Shown here: one piece after another, positions 48,000 to 62,600 of the stretch
How the letters are laid out: every line of letters starts with the position of its first letter
Numbering within the stretch: position 1 is the stretch's first letter
From: Manis javanica
Lineage: Eukaryota > Chordata > Mammalia > Pholidota > Manidae
DNA: 64,000 nt
Direction: 5' to 3'
Assembly (NCBI RefSeq): GCF_040802235.1
Contig: NC_133158.1
Location: forward strand, 156,500,401-156,564,400
Program-made: the position numbers and the translations under genes
Notes under the pieces: model-generated
Database searches by the model: none
What the model saw: the letters and a program-made list of their open reading frames with translations, nothing else
What the model was told of the DNA's origin: nothing

Positions 48000-50900
48000 T
48001 GACCGCAGGCATTCTGTGCAGCGGATTTGGGGAAGTTTTGCTGTTTCCTCCCCCTGCACATACACCCTCAAAGCCTGTGTTTATATTTTCAAGAAATTCT
48101 CCAGGACAGAAATCTTGACGCAGACTCACCCACCCCTATCCTTTCTTGTGGTTTTACCTTCCTGCACAAGTTCCAGTTTTCTTTGCCAGAAACTAGAATT
48201 TTCCCTAGACAGACAGAAACATTTTAAAAAGGAATCAGGGTGTGAGCTTCTCTCACCTTTATGTCTTTGTTTTCTGTACCTTAATGGGAATTGTTACAGC
48301 AAACACAGATGCAAAATAATTTCTTTTTTAAGTCTGCTAAGGTCTCTCACCTCCAAACATCCGCTTTTTTTTTTTAAGATATGATTCCCATGTTTACTTC
48401 CACACTTAATAGTTGATTCTTGTGTATGCTGTAGGTGAATACCACTGGTATATTTCACAATCCGTGAATTCTGCATATACTTACGGGGATGCCCCCACAA
48501 CCGTGGAGGCAGCCAAAATATTGTGGATAGTTGACAGACGGTAGTAAGTCTCCAGCATCTTCACTGCCAAACAATGTCATTTACACATTAGATAGCTAAA
48601 TCCGATTTCTTATTCTTTAAAAACCCACTTACTGGATAGCATGAATCCAAAAAACTTCATACTGTTTTAACTCCTCACCCCTAAAGTGGAAGTTAGGAAC
48701 CAGTGCGAGAGTTCAGAATGCATGGTAAAAAAAAAAATGTAGCCTCTGGTTTGGCCTTACCCTGTTGTCTCTTGCTCAGGGAGAGCGAACCAGCCTTGCA
48801 TAGATTAATGGAGAAAACTGCCTATGATATGCTATTATATTTACAATCAACTTTGGGGGAAAGGCTCAAAAATGTTCATAGGAAGTTGTAAACATTTTTC
48901 TCATGTCTTGTTCCAAACTAGTGATTATCATTTGAAAAAATAGATTATAGTTACCACCAAACAGTCTTACTTCCTGTGTTTAGCCAGTTTAATGATGGTG
49001 AATGAGGTGGTAAAAGCTGGAAAAGAGAGCACCGTGGTAATGGGAACATTTAGTGGCCTGACTGGCATAGATGAGATAAATCTTTCCATTGCCACTCCAT
49101 TTTCAAGAATTTTAAAACCATAGACTGATATCAACTGTGACCACCTTTATTAATACATTTTTTTCCTAATATGAAACACATAGTTATAAGAACTACACTT
49201 GATGCTAGGAGGAGATGAGAACTCTGTACCTAGAGAGGAGGAGATAAATTTGTCATTAGTATTTTGACATGGAAAAAAAAAAGAAAGAAATGTAAGCTGG
49301 GAATATATAAGTCTGATGGCTTCATATCTAGTTCTGAAGCACAAGCTCGATGCCTTCCTTTTGAGTTTGCCAGACTACATATAGTTATTCCCCAACCCAT
49401 TTTAAACTGATACTGCTCTTCAAGGACCAGGCCGTATTCCAAGCTGTTTCCTGGAAAGTAGTCTGTTTAAGCACCAACTCCACCAGCACTGATTCAGAAG
49501 GGGTCCTGGACACTGATCATATCTTGGCCTCAAAAAGGAACTGTCTGGAAGGTTTCGGTCTGAGCAAGGTATTTGGGGAGTATAGTTCTGTTTCCAGCCC
49601 TTTAAAAGTTCTGAGAAAACTTCACAATCAACAAATAAAAACATCTAAATGCCAGGCCCATCAGCAAAGAAGGTTAGTGCTATTTTCATTGTCAGCTAAA
49701 GCAAAAAAAAAAAGATAAGCATATGGGGCAATTGAAAGGTTACATCTTTCTTTTGGAGGTGATTTGCTTCTTAAAGGTTAACTTGAATGCTTGACTTTAA
49801 AAAAATCAAAATCATCAGCTGCAAATGCTTAAAGCAGTTGGGGGTAGCTTTTGAAGAAGAAAACAAAGGATCTGAAATGTTTGAAAATTACTTAGCCCCC
49901 TTATAAATGGTGCTTGTATATTTATATGCTTACTCTATAAATGTACACACACATACCACAACTCATTTCTCTTCATTTCTCAAATATGATTGCTTGTACT
50001 CAGGCATTTTTTGTTGACACAATATAACTTTTTAATAACTTGTTGGCTGTTCTAACCATCTGATAGTATCCAGATTACAATGCAGTCAAAATAGGAACCA
50101 GGAAGGCTTTCTGCCTAAATCAAAATCTATAGCTACACACAAACCGGCCATTTGCAGCATCTTCAGCTCCTGCTAAACAGGGTCTAACAATATATTTCTC
50201 TGTTCACACTCATGTATTTCAAAACCTAATAGCCCATGAAGAAAAGTATGAAGAATACATCTCAAGAAGTAGACATTAAAGGTACCAGAAAAATAATAGA
50301 CTACATTAAAGTTTGAAGCATTATTTTAGGTGCCGTATATCATTAATGACTTTTTCTTTGTGGTGGTTGTTGAAGAAGAGAATACATTAAAAGGGATTGG
50401 CATAAATATTGGCTTCTGCTATAGAAGTTCCTTCTCTCTGTGAGTGAGATTATTCATAAACCACACAGAGTGCTCCTCAAAAAATTTTTTTAAATTATTT
50501 TGCCTTCAAAATCTAAAAAAATTTTTTAATATGAAGAAGTTTTGAAGTAAATATTACCCCTAAAATTTATCTTATAAATATCCTAATTTAATCATATATC
50601 ATAATATTTAATTATTATACAATGATATTAAAGTAAAAAAAGTCAGTAGCTACATACCAAATAGTTGAGACATTTATATTTTCAGATTTGAAGTAATTTG
50701 CTTTTAAGAATTGGTCAAGAAAAAAATGCATTTATTTACTATCTTCCTAAATGCACTAACAAAGCTACAAAGTACTGTTTTCATTGTGATTATGATTATT
50801 GTCATATTCATGTTAGGCTTCCAGACATACTGATCTCTAACAGAAAGGGGAAAGATTATTAATAGAGATGTGTATCTTTCTTTCCTAGCGAGATAAAGTA

Positions 50901-52035
50901 TCATTCTTCCTCTTTCTATTTTTGTTAATTACTGGGTCTAATGTCCGGGGTCATTTCAAATACTACACTGTTCATCAAATTCAAACCTCCATTGTGGTCA
51001 GCCTTTCCTCTTACAAATTTTGGAGGTAGCAGCAATTCCTGCTTAGTTGTTTCGACTTCCTAATCTTGACAAATCTTGCAAGGTGGCGCTCTTTTCATAA
51101 AAGGTTGATATTTACTCTTATAATCACAATAACATTTTTTAAAAAGTTAAATACCACCATCTCCAGTTTTTTAATGTGCTACAGAAAGTGCAGCAAATCC
51201 CATCCTTAGCCAATAAAACTTTGTTGGCTAAAAGTGACAGATACAAATAGCAAGAGATGAAAGGACAAGCCAACAAAGGATTTCAAGGGAATTTAACATT
51301 TTGATTTTGTAATTGGCCAATGGCTATACTCTGAGAAATTCATGTCACTTTAAAATATATGAGTATCTTAAGGGGTTCTCATACTTTTAAGGGTTTTTCT
51401 CTTACTGTCTTTCTCAGAATTACTATGTCCATGACTTTCTGAACAGAGCATGTGAAAGAAGCAAGTCTGGATTTCCCCTTGCCCACACAGTAAGGTCAGT
51501 TTCTGGCTTCTTCTCTGACACATCCACACCCTTGCAGCTTCAGCCAAGGCCCTGATTTGTGATCTCCGGCTACGTTGTCTGCTTAATGGGGCGATCACGC
51601 AAGCTACAACCAGAGACAAAGAAGCTCGCGTTCCTACCAGCGCAGCTAACTTGGAGGGAGCAGCATAGCTTGCAAATCTATCAAACTAAACTGCAAGAAA
51701 GACAATCTGATTTAGAGAAAAGGCGTTCTGCTACAGTCATTAAGCACAAGTAATTTAGATTTTTTATATTGTCTCCTCATTTACAAATTTACTGTATCAA
51801 CGCCAGCCAATGGAACGAATTTCTTAAGTAAATGAGAAATAAATAAGAGATAGAAAGATAATCAAATTACATAAAACAATTCTCTTCTTTAGATGTATTT
51901 TTGAGAGAACTAATAACAGTGGCAAAATTATAGGAATAATAACATATCGGAAGTAATTAATTTAAATTAGCATCACAATTGAAGAAATATAAGTAAAACG
52001 CTTTATGGACGTTTACTTTTGTGCAAAGAAGGAAG
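48000..52035. other. Region 3' of ZIC1 without recognised gene
   Basis: AT-rich sequence with no clear repeat or coding exon. Several stretches (48780-49090, 49880-50480 and 50930-51350) look unique and repeat-free. The last contains 'gcaaggtggcgctcttttc', which only partly resembles a CTCF core. All ORFs are 83 codons or shorter. Confidence 0.4.
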
Positions 52036-52039
52036 GCCT

Positions 52040-52440
52040 GGAAAAGCATGCGTCGACATCCTGAAAATTAGTTATGGCCATAAATGGTTTAATTGAAGAC
52101 AGCAATTTAAAATATGATATTGTAAATCTGCAACTCGGTTTCAGCCCCGGGAATTTAATTTGGGGGACAACGGAACCCTCCACTGCAAGTTCATTTGCAA
52201 CACTGCAGAGCGAGCCCCTGAGTTTCTAACAATTCGCCTACATTAATATTGATGTCGCCTGTGCAATCTATTTCTGTTATTTTTATGGTTGTTATTCTAC
52301 GTCTGCAAAGGTCATTTAAATTATACTGCGGCCGAAAATTTGTTTCATAAATTTTGATATAAATACTAATTACACCCTCTCGGAGAGCCAGCAGGGTAGC
52401 GTTCATATATCACGTTTATACGACCTACGATGACAGAAAG
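52040..52440. promoter_or_regulatory. Candidate strongly constrained noncoding element next to the ZIC1 3'UTR
   Basis: A repeat-free 400-bp stretch of balanced composition carries dense transcription-factor-like words: 'gtttaattgaag', 'gggaatttaatttggg', 'cctacattaatattgatg', 'gtcatttaaattatactgcggccg', 'tactaattac'. The mix of isolated CpGs preserved in AT-rich context resembles vertebrate developmental enhancers. It lies 0.1-0.5 kb beyond the likely ZIC1 polyadenylation region. Enhancer function is inference. Confidence 0.35.
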
Positions 52441-52539
52441 GGAAGGCGAGGAAGACTGGAGAGCTTTTCCAGAGACCCACTAAAGCCGGCGAAGAGGCAG
52501 CAGGTTGCTGGGGGTGAAGAAGAAATTCCTACCACAGTC

Positions 52540-53552
52540 ACTGAGATTTAAGAATCTTTAATAAGGTACGAAAGGTTACCAAACAGTTCTGGAAACTAAA
52601 GTGTACATACGAGTTCTTCTAGCCATAAATATTGAATATCTGTAACATGAATAAACCGGCCCTTTACATGCGGATAAATATGGAAACTAGGAATTATATA
52701 CATTATGTGGTTGTATCTTTTGCCAAAAGCAACGGACAGTTATAGTTTATATCTTTTTTAATATCACTTTACATAAACAAATGGAACAGTTTGACACGCA
52801 GATCCAGGCTCGTACTATACGAATTCTTGACAGGACGTGAAACAACATTTTACTGCACTAAAGTACTTAGACTTTGGGACGAAATCTTTGCACTTTATAC
52901 AAAAAAAGCACATTAATACCAATAATATCCTGTTAGGTCGACGTGGAGACTGTAATCGTACAAAGTAATTCACATTTTGGTACACATTTACTAGAACATT
53001 CTTGCCATTCAGTACAAACAGTTGGCTTTTGGCCGCCCACCCTCCTCCCCCACCCCTCCACCCCTGCCCGCCCTCCCCCTCCCCTCCCCCAATGCAAAGA
53101 CCACAACGCCACGATCCCACCCGCCCGCTCCAACCGAGATATAACTATTTACAGAATCCAGCAGTACAGTTTTAAACTAATAATTTTGTATTTACAAGAA
53201 TGCAAAGAGAAAAAAAATGCTGAAGCCCAGAGGGCCTGTCCTGATTCCGAGGAGAAACTGGCCCTCGGGTTGGCGGCATTTGGTCAGGCGACCGCCTTCA
53301 CCTCGACGCCCCCCCTCCCACCCTGTGGCTACCCAGCCTTTGCCAAAAAAAGAAAAAAAAGTGGGAAAAAACTTTAAGGGTTTGGTGCTTTCTCTTACTA
53401 GGTCCTGGGTCTATTGGCAGGTTTTAAAAAAACAGGATTTCAACGTAGGGGGGAGGCTGTTTTGATTCTCAGGGTTCTTTCGTTAATATTTTGTATACGT
53501 GTGTGTGTTCAGTTTCTTAAATAGGGTTTTGTTCGGTGTTCTGTTTCTGATT
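52540..53552 (-). other. ZIC1: ZIC1 3'UTR (end approximate)
   Basis: This minus-strand sequence follows the TAA at 53555-53553. No AATAAA was found in the first 1 kb. The variant signal ATTAAA occurs at 52762-52757 and 52562-52557, so I place the end near 52540, giving about 1.0 kb. The UTR is AT-rich except for a remarkable G-rich tract on the mRNA strand at 53090-53036 (described separately). A 3'UTR of about 1 kb is reasonable for this gene, but only transcript data would fix the end. Confidence 0.5.
53036..53090 (-). promoter_or_regulatory. G-quadruplex-forming tract in the ZIC1 3'UTR
   Basis: The plus strand is an almost pure C tract (CCCACCCTCCTCCCCCACCC and onward). The ZIC1 mRNA strand therefore has at least nine runs of three or more G separated by 1-3 bases. 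This far exceeds the usual four-run pattern for an intramolecular RNA quadruplex. It begins about 463 nt after the stop codon. Effects on stability, localisation or polyadenylation are inference. Confidence 0.8.
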
Positions 53553-57175
<3,623 letters not shown>

Positions 57176-57469
57176 TCAGGCAGCGGCGCTCCGCGCTGGG
57201 GCGCTCGCCTAGCCGAGCGCTGGGAAGCCGGACGGCTGCGGGCCGAGAGCAAGGCGGGCTTCGGCGCCCGCAGAGCAGACCCAGCCGGGCGGCTCGCACT
57301 TCCTCGCCGCTCAGTCTCGCCGCGAGGACCCTGAGTCAAGGCTGCTCAGGGAAAGGCACGGGTATCTCAGCCCCCCAAAAAAACTTCCTCCCGGATTTGT
57401 AGCATAGAGGAATACGAGCGCTGCAGCCGCGACTGCTCTCCCGCTCTCCGCCTCGCGCCGTATGCCCCT

Positions 57470-57585
57470 CCTCACTTCTCCACTAGCCCCTCGCCCTTTC
57501 TTTTCTCTCACTCCTTTCTCTCAGGCTTGTCTCCTCGCTCCTTCACTCTCCTTTTTCCCCCTCTGCTTTTTGCAAAAAAAAAAAA
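57470..57585. repeat. Polypyrimidine tract with poly-A run
   Basis: A long CT-rich stretch on the plus strand, ending near an A run at 57574-57588, then GGGTGGGGGGAGG and (GAAA)n. It is GA-rich on the ZIC1 strand. Confidence 0.8.
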
Positions 57586-58084
57586 AAATGGGTGGGGGGA
57601 GGAAAGAAAGAAAGAAAAAGCCAAAGAAAAGGCGCAAATCATGCACAATATTGTCTTTTGCGGTTTATCTTCCTGGGGAGAAACTTTCACCTCCTCAGCC
57701 AGGCGGTGAGCGCGAGACTGATAGCAGCAATCATTCCTGCAGATAAATGAATTGAAAGGACGACACCGTCCCCCCCTTGATGAATGGGAGCAGGGGGAGG
57801 CGTCACGTGCTGCTGACGCGGGCGCCCATTGGTGTGCCTGCTCTCCCCCCGCCTGCAGCCGCCGCGCCAACGGAGGGCGCGCCGAGGCGCCGCGCGCCGT
57901 TCATTGGCCCGCCCGCCTCATCAATCCCAGGTATTGTAAAGCGTTTGACATCCCCTTTTGACAAACAGGGCTGCCAGGAGTAGCAACTTTTTTCCCCCCC
58001 AAATTTTTCCCTCTTCTCATGGAAAAATTTTTTTGCCACAATTCCTTTTCCTTCTCACAGTCAAATACGTTATCTCTCTAGCCT

Positions 58085-58165
58085 TGTACCTCTCTGTCTC
58101 CTTTTCCCTATTTCCGACTCTGTCTCTATCCCTCTCTCTCTTTCTCCCATTCCCTATCTTGCCCT
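58085..58165. repeat. Polypyrimidine (CT-rich) tract
   Basis: About 80 bp of CTCTCT/TCTCC with few interruptions. On the ZIC1 strand it is GA-rich and could bind GAGA-type or MAZ-like factors, or form triplex DNA. Confidence 0.75.
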
Positions 58166-58169
58166 TCTT

Positions 58170-59640
58170 CAAACCTGCTTTTTGCTGAACGATTAGCGAC
58201 TTCGGGAGTCTTCAAGAGCAGGAGGCGGGGATGGGGCTGGTAAACACAGCTAAGGCACTTCCAGAATGTCCCGATTCAGCAACTTTCTTTTCTTTCTTCC
58301 CCGTTATCCCCCCTTCAAGGGTAGCAAAAGAGGCTTTTGTTATTTGCTCCTTTTGAAGTTTGCTTCCCTCTTGCCTCGTCCCCCTCTTGTTCATAATTCA
58401 AGATCTCGGGAGCACACGGGCACTGCACTCTCTCTTTATAAGAAACGTGATTTCTCAGTATAACTGGCTGCCTGGATTTTTTTTTCACTTTTACCAAATC
58501 AGTCAGACTTCCTGTACGCCCCCCACACACCCCTCTTTGAAAATTAAGCACAGGTGGACGGGAGCTCTTAACTTTACAAGTTACTGATGAAAATTTTTTA
58601 ATTAGGAAATTGGAAACATTGTTTCTGACTTCTTTTTTCCTCTCCCGTGTTATTCTCCTCTTTTCTCCGTTTTCCCTAATACCCTTCGTCTGCCCCCACT
58701 AACTCCCCCTCTTCTACACTCCTGTTCCCAACTGGGGCCCCTTTCATTCAGGTAAAACTGTAAATTTCCCAAAGCGCTATTGTTCTTCAGTACTGCCCAA
58801 AGCTCCCTAGAAATCCCCGAATACTTTTTTGGTATTTAAATTCCCGATAGATAGGACCAATGTAAATTTTGTGACATTCAAACCTTTTCTAGTTCACAAA
58901 TCAGTCACCCTTGTCACAGTTATTGAAATTCCGCAACTCGCCACACCAGGACGGTGGAAAAAGCGGGCGCGGTCTTTGTTGCCGACCAGGCTTTTGATCG
59001 CCAGGGAAAATTTACTTACCTTCAGATGAGTGAGCAGAAAAAGAAATAACACTCCCTTTGATTTAGTTAGGAAAATGCAGACATTTGGATTCAGTGCAAA
59101 CATACAACACTCGCTTGTTTTCGCGATGCGGCCTTCGATTAACCTGTCTTTGCCCAGCGCAAAGTCTATTCAACAACTCCGCGTAGTTGCTTTTTGTCCC
59201 GTCCACAAAGAGCCATTGACTATATATTAAAATGATTGTTGAAAGGTAAAAGAGTATGGAACTTAAAAGCAGGGAAAAAAATCCCTGTGACTCAATCAAT
59301 TAAGGCGAGCAACATTTATGCATTTCAAAAAATGCATTCGGTTGTGGGGGGTTGGGAGGATGAAGGTTGTATTTCTCCGCTCTGTTTAAAACCCAGCAGC
59401 CCCGGCCGAGGGTTTAGCTGAGGCGTCTGCATATTCATTAGGTCTAATTATTTTCTAGTAAGGAAAACACAAAAAGCCAAGAGTCGGAATCCTTCAATTT
59501 GCCCTTTGTTTCTAACTTCATTTGGCTTCTTTGCAGCTGAATCAGAGCCCTAAACTCTTCTCCCAGACAAAGAAACCTCAACTCATCGTTTCACTGGCGC
59601 CCCGTTAGGAAACTCACCATTGCCCCGGAGAGAGGAAAAT
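58170..59640. promoter_or_regulatory. ZIC1 upstream region, candidate enhancers
   Basis: Repeat-free sequence with likely constrained stretches at about 58740-59240 ('cttttgatcgccagggaaaatttacttacc', 'ttcgcgatgcggccttcgattaacctg') and 59270-59480 ('ctgcatattcattaggtctaattattttc'). A minus-strand splice donor consensus CTGAAG|GTAAGT has its exon end at 59020. It could serve an alternative 5' exon of ZIC1 or of an antisense RNA. No coding exon is recognised. Regulatory function is inference. Confidence 0.35.
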
Positions 59641-59649
59641 GAAAATGAA

Positions 59650-59677
59650 TTTTTTTTTTTTTTTTTTTTTTTTTTTT
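59650..59677. repeat. Poly-T tract (T28)
   Basis: 28 consecutive T on the plus strand. No L1 or SINE body is recognisable beside it, so it is either a microsatellite or the tail of an unrecognised minus-strand retroposon. Confidence 0.97.
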
Positions 59678-59679
59678 GC

Positions 59680-62600
59680 CAGGTCGCCCGCTGCACAAGC
59701 TGGAGGAAGGCAGGGTCAGCGTCGCTACTCCTTGCCTTTCTGGTTTGCTGGTCTTTCATCGACCAGCTTCTTGCTTGGGGTTGGAGAACTAAGCTCCCCT
59801 TCCCTTGGGCTCTCCCAGTTCAAAACTCGACTTGTGTATCTGGGATGGTTTCCCGGTGTCTGAAGGGACCTGGTCAGCATTCATGTTTGTTGTGCTGGGA
59901 AACAGAAATTTAAGGGAAAAAAAATCAAGTGTTTTGTCCCCAGCAACAAGTCCGAGTGCAGCAGCCCGGCATTCCCCACCAACTTTGAGTAGAACCAGGA
60001 TGGGGAATTGAGGGAAAGGTCTGGGGCTTGAGGAGTGGTTTTAAAAAAAACTCAAATGCATTTTGTGCAATAAAAGGTATATCGGAACCACTCAGTGTTT
60101 TCTGCTGCCTGCAAGAAGTTGGACCCTGCCTCCACTGCAGTTGTAAAAACCTTATCTGCAAGAAGTTTTCTCTAGAGGCTGTACTGCTCTCACTAGGGCA
60201 AACAAATATTGAGCCCACCTCTCCTGCCGTTCAAAACACAAGGGAGGGGATGTGAGGGGGAAGGGTAACCATTGGGAGGGATAGAGAGAAAATAATTCTT
60301 CAAAAAAAGAAAAGTCAGTCTTCTCCTTTCCAGTCAGTGGAAAATCCAAGGGGGGTACGTTGACAAGAGGGTATTTTTAGGAAATGCGTCCAGATATACT
60401 GGGTAAGAGTGAATGTGAGAAAAAAAAGTTGTGGGTTGTAGAAGTTATCAAGTGGGATTTGCGGCGCTCTCTGCAGGAAACGCAAGCGGCTCCAGTTCAA
60501 AGCCACATGCACCAACGTGACATATAAGCCATTAAAATATCATCCTGACGGCTCATTTCTGCTTCATCATACATTCCCTAACTGCTTCCCGAAAGCTGGA
60601 AAAGGAGAAATGAAGGATGACCGCCTGGCTGGAACCACAAAAGAGAGGCTTGGATTGTGGTCCCCCCTCAGCCACCCCAAAGTGATGTGCAGAAATGAGG
60701 CGATCCCGGCAACAGGTGGAGAAGGGTAAGTGCTTTAGTCCAGGGGGCAGCCAGACGGGACCTGTGCCCCCAGCAGCTGGGTAGCAAGCACCCTTACGGG
60801 AGCCGTTAGGCACCCAAACCCCACTAGGGGAAGAGGCCCAGCTAGATTCTCTCCTGCATTCCTTTCCTCTGTTAGCCCCCCAATCACGAATATAGGCCCC
60901 ACCCCACTAACACTGAGAGAAGGAGGGGGCCTTTCCACCGAGGGGCAGCTCTGGGGATAAGTCCATCCCTTCTTCCCAGGAGGGGGATGGGGGTGGCAAG
61001 GGGGATGCATGGGGCTCACACTGGCACGACCAGCATCAGCTTGTTGCCCGCCTGCCTTCCCTCCCCTCCTTGTAAATTGCCTGGGTGCCCCACCATGAGC
61101 ACAAGAATGGGGTAGTGGCCCAGAGCTGCTCTTGCTTCTAGTGAGCCAGCCCGCGCTGGGAGGAGGTCCACACAAGCAGCTTCTATGCCCTGCCCCTACA
61201 AGGAGGACAGGACAGGAGGGACTCCGCTTCCCCATCCCAGGGTCAAAGAAGCCAGGTTAGCTCTACTGACAGCAAGATGATGGAACCTCTTTGCCCCAAC
61301 CTGACGACGAATGCCGGCTGGGTCAGCTTCGGGGCCCGGATCCTCGCCCTCACGCATCCTGGTTCTGCCTCGAGACGCTGACCGCTGGGATCCGCTCTCT
61401 GCGCGCGGCTGGTGGACCGTGGGTTTGGGACATGGCTTGCTTTCTCCCGGATGCAAAGAGGGCTACGACTAGCTCTCTAGCTCTCTGGGGAGCAGGTCGC
61501 AGTCGCCTAGGATTCTGGGCACTGCCCTAGACATCTAAAGGCTCTGGAAATTAGGGGCAAGTGAGGCGCGAACAGAGTCCGGTGAGAGAGAAAGCTAAGA
61601 CTGCCTCAAAGGCTTGACTGGAAAGTTTGGGGTTGATGAATGGTCCGTGGGGACATGTGGGAGCCAGCGAGGTCTTTGAAATGGAGAAAGGGCGTTGGAG
61701 TGCTGCACCTTGGCTGGCACCATCTGCAGGAAATTTCCTTTGGATTCCAAGGATATATTTCTCCCCACTTTGCAACATCATTGGCCTCAGAGCAACCCCA
61801 GACCAGACACGACCTTCCTTTACTTTATCTAGCTGCCGGCAGTTTTTAGAGCATAAGGTGGTGCGAAGGCACGGTTAAGTGTCCCGGTTGCTCCTTCACG
61901 CGATGCACTAATGCAGACCCTCTTCTGGGCACGGCCACCCAGCCTTCAGCCTTGAGTTGGAGGAACCCAAGCTCTTCCCTCTAGGGAACAGAAGAATTAG
62001 AAAAGGCCTTCGCACAACCCAGAATCCCAGTCCAACTTGTGGTGCATGAGCGGGGATAGAGGGGAACCAGGAAGGTGCCAGGTACAACGGGCCACAGCAA
62101 AGGTCGGCAGCCATTTCAGTTTTGGCTTAGGAGCTCCTGGGCAGCCTGAAGGGCCCTGCTCTGCACCCGCTCCGGCTGAGCTGTGCCTGACTGGCGGGCA
62201 TGCCTTTGCCTACGCGCCCGTGGGTTGATCAGTGTGGAGTCGCAAACGAGTCTAGGGGCTGAAGTCGTTGGCTTGGGAAGCAGGCTGTAGGTGACCTCTG
62301 ACCTTGGGCAGGCCTGCGCTGGCTAAGTCGACCCCACAACGTGCGGCCTCCCAAAGAAAAATGGTATCTTTTGCATGTACCCACCAGCCCACCTTCTTGG
62401 CTCTCCCCCCAGCATGATCAGTTACCAGGATTTGTTACTCTTTCCTCTTCTCCAGGAGTGGGACGGAAGGCAGGTTCCAGTAAGTCTCTAGGTTGCTATC
62501 TTGATGAATGATTCAGTGGCCAGGGCTTGTGTGAGAAGACAAGCCACAAGCAATCATTTGGGGAAAACCAAGCCTAGCATTTCCTGGGCTTTTATAACTC

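Noticed and set aside
51078-51096. CTCF site at 'gcaaggtggcgctcttttc'
   Set aside because: Only part of the CTCF core (GGTGGCGC) matches. The flanking consensus is absent.
58430-58442. TATA-like box (TTTATA/TATAAA) upstream of ZIC1
   Set aside because: It is more than 1.4 kb from the ATG and beyond the CCAAT boxes. CpG-island promoters usually lack TATA, so it is probably chance.
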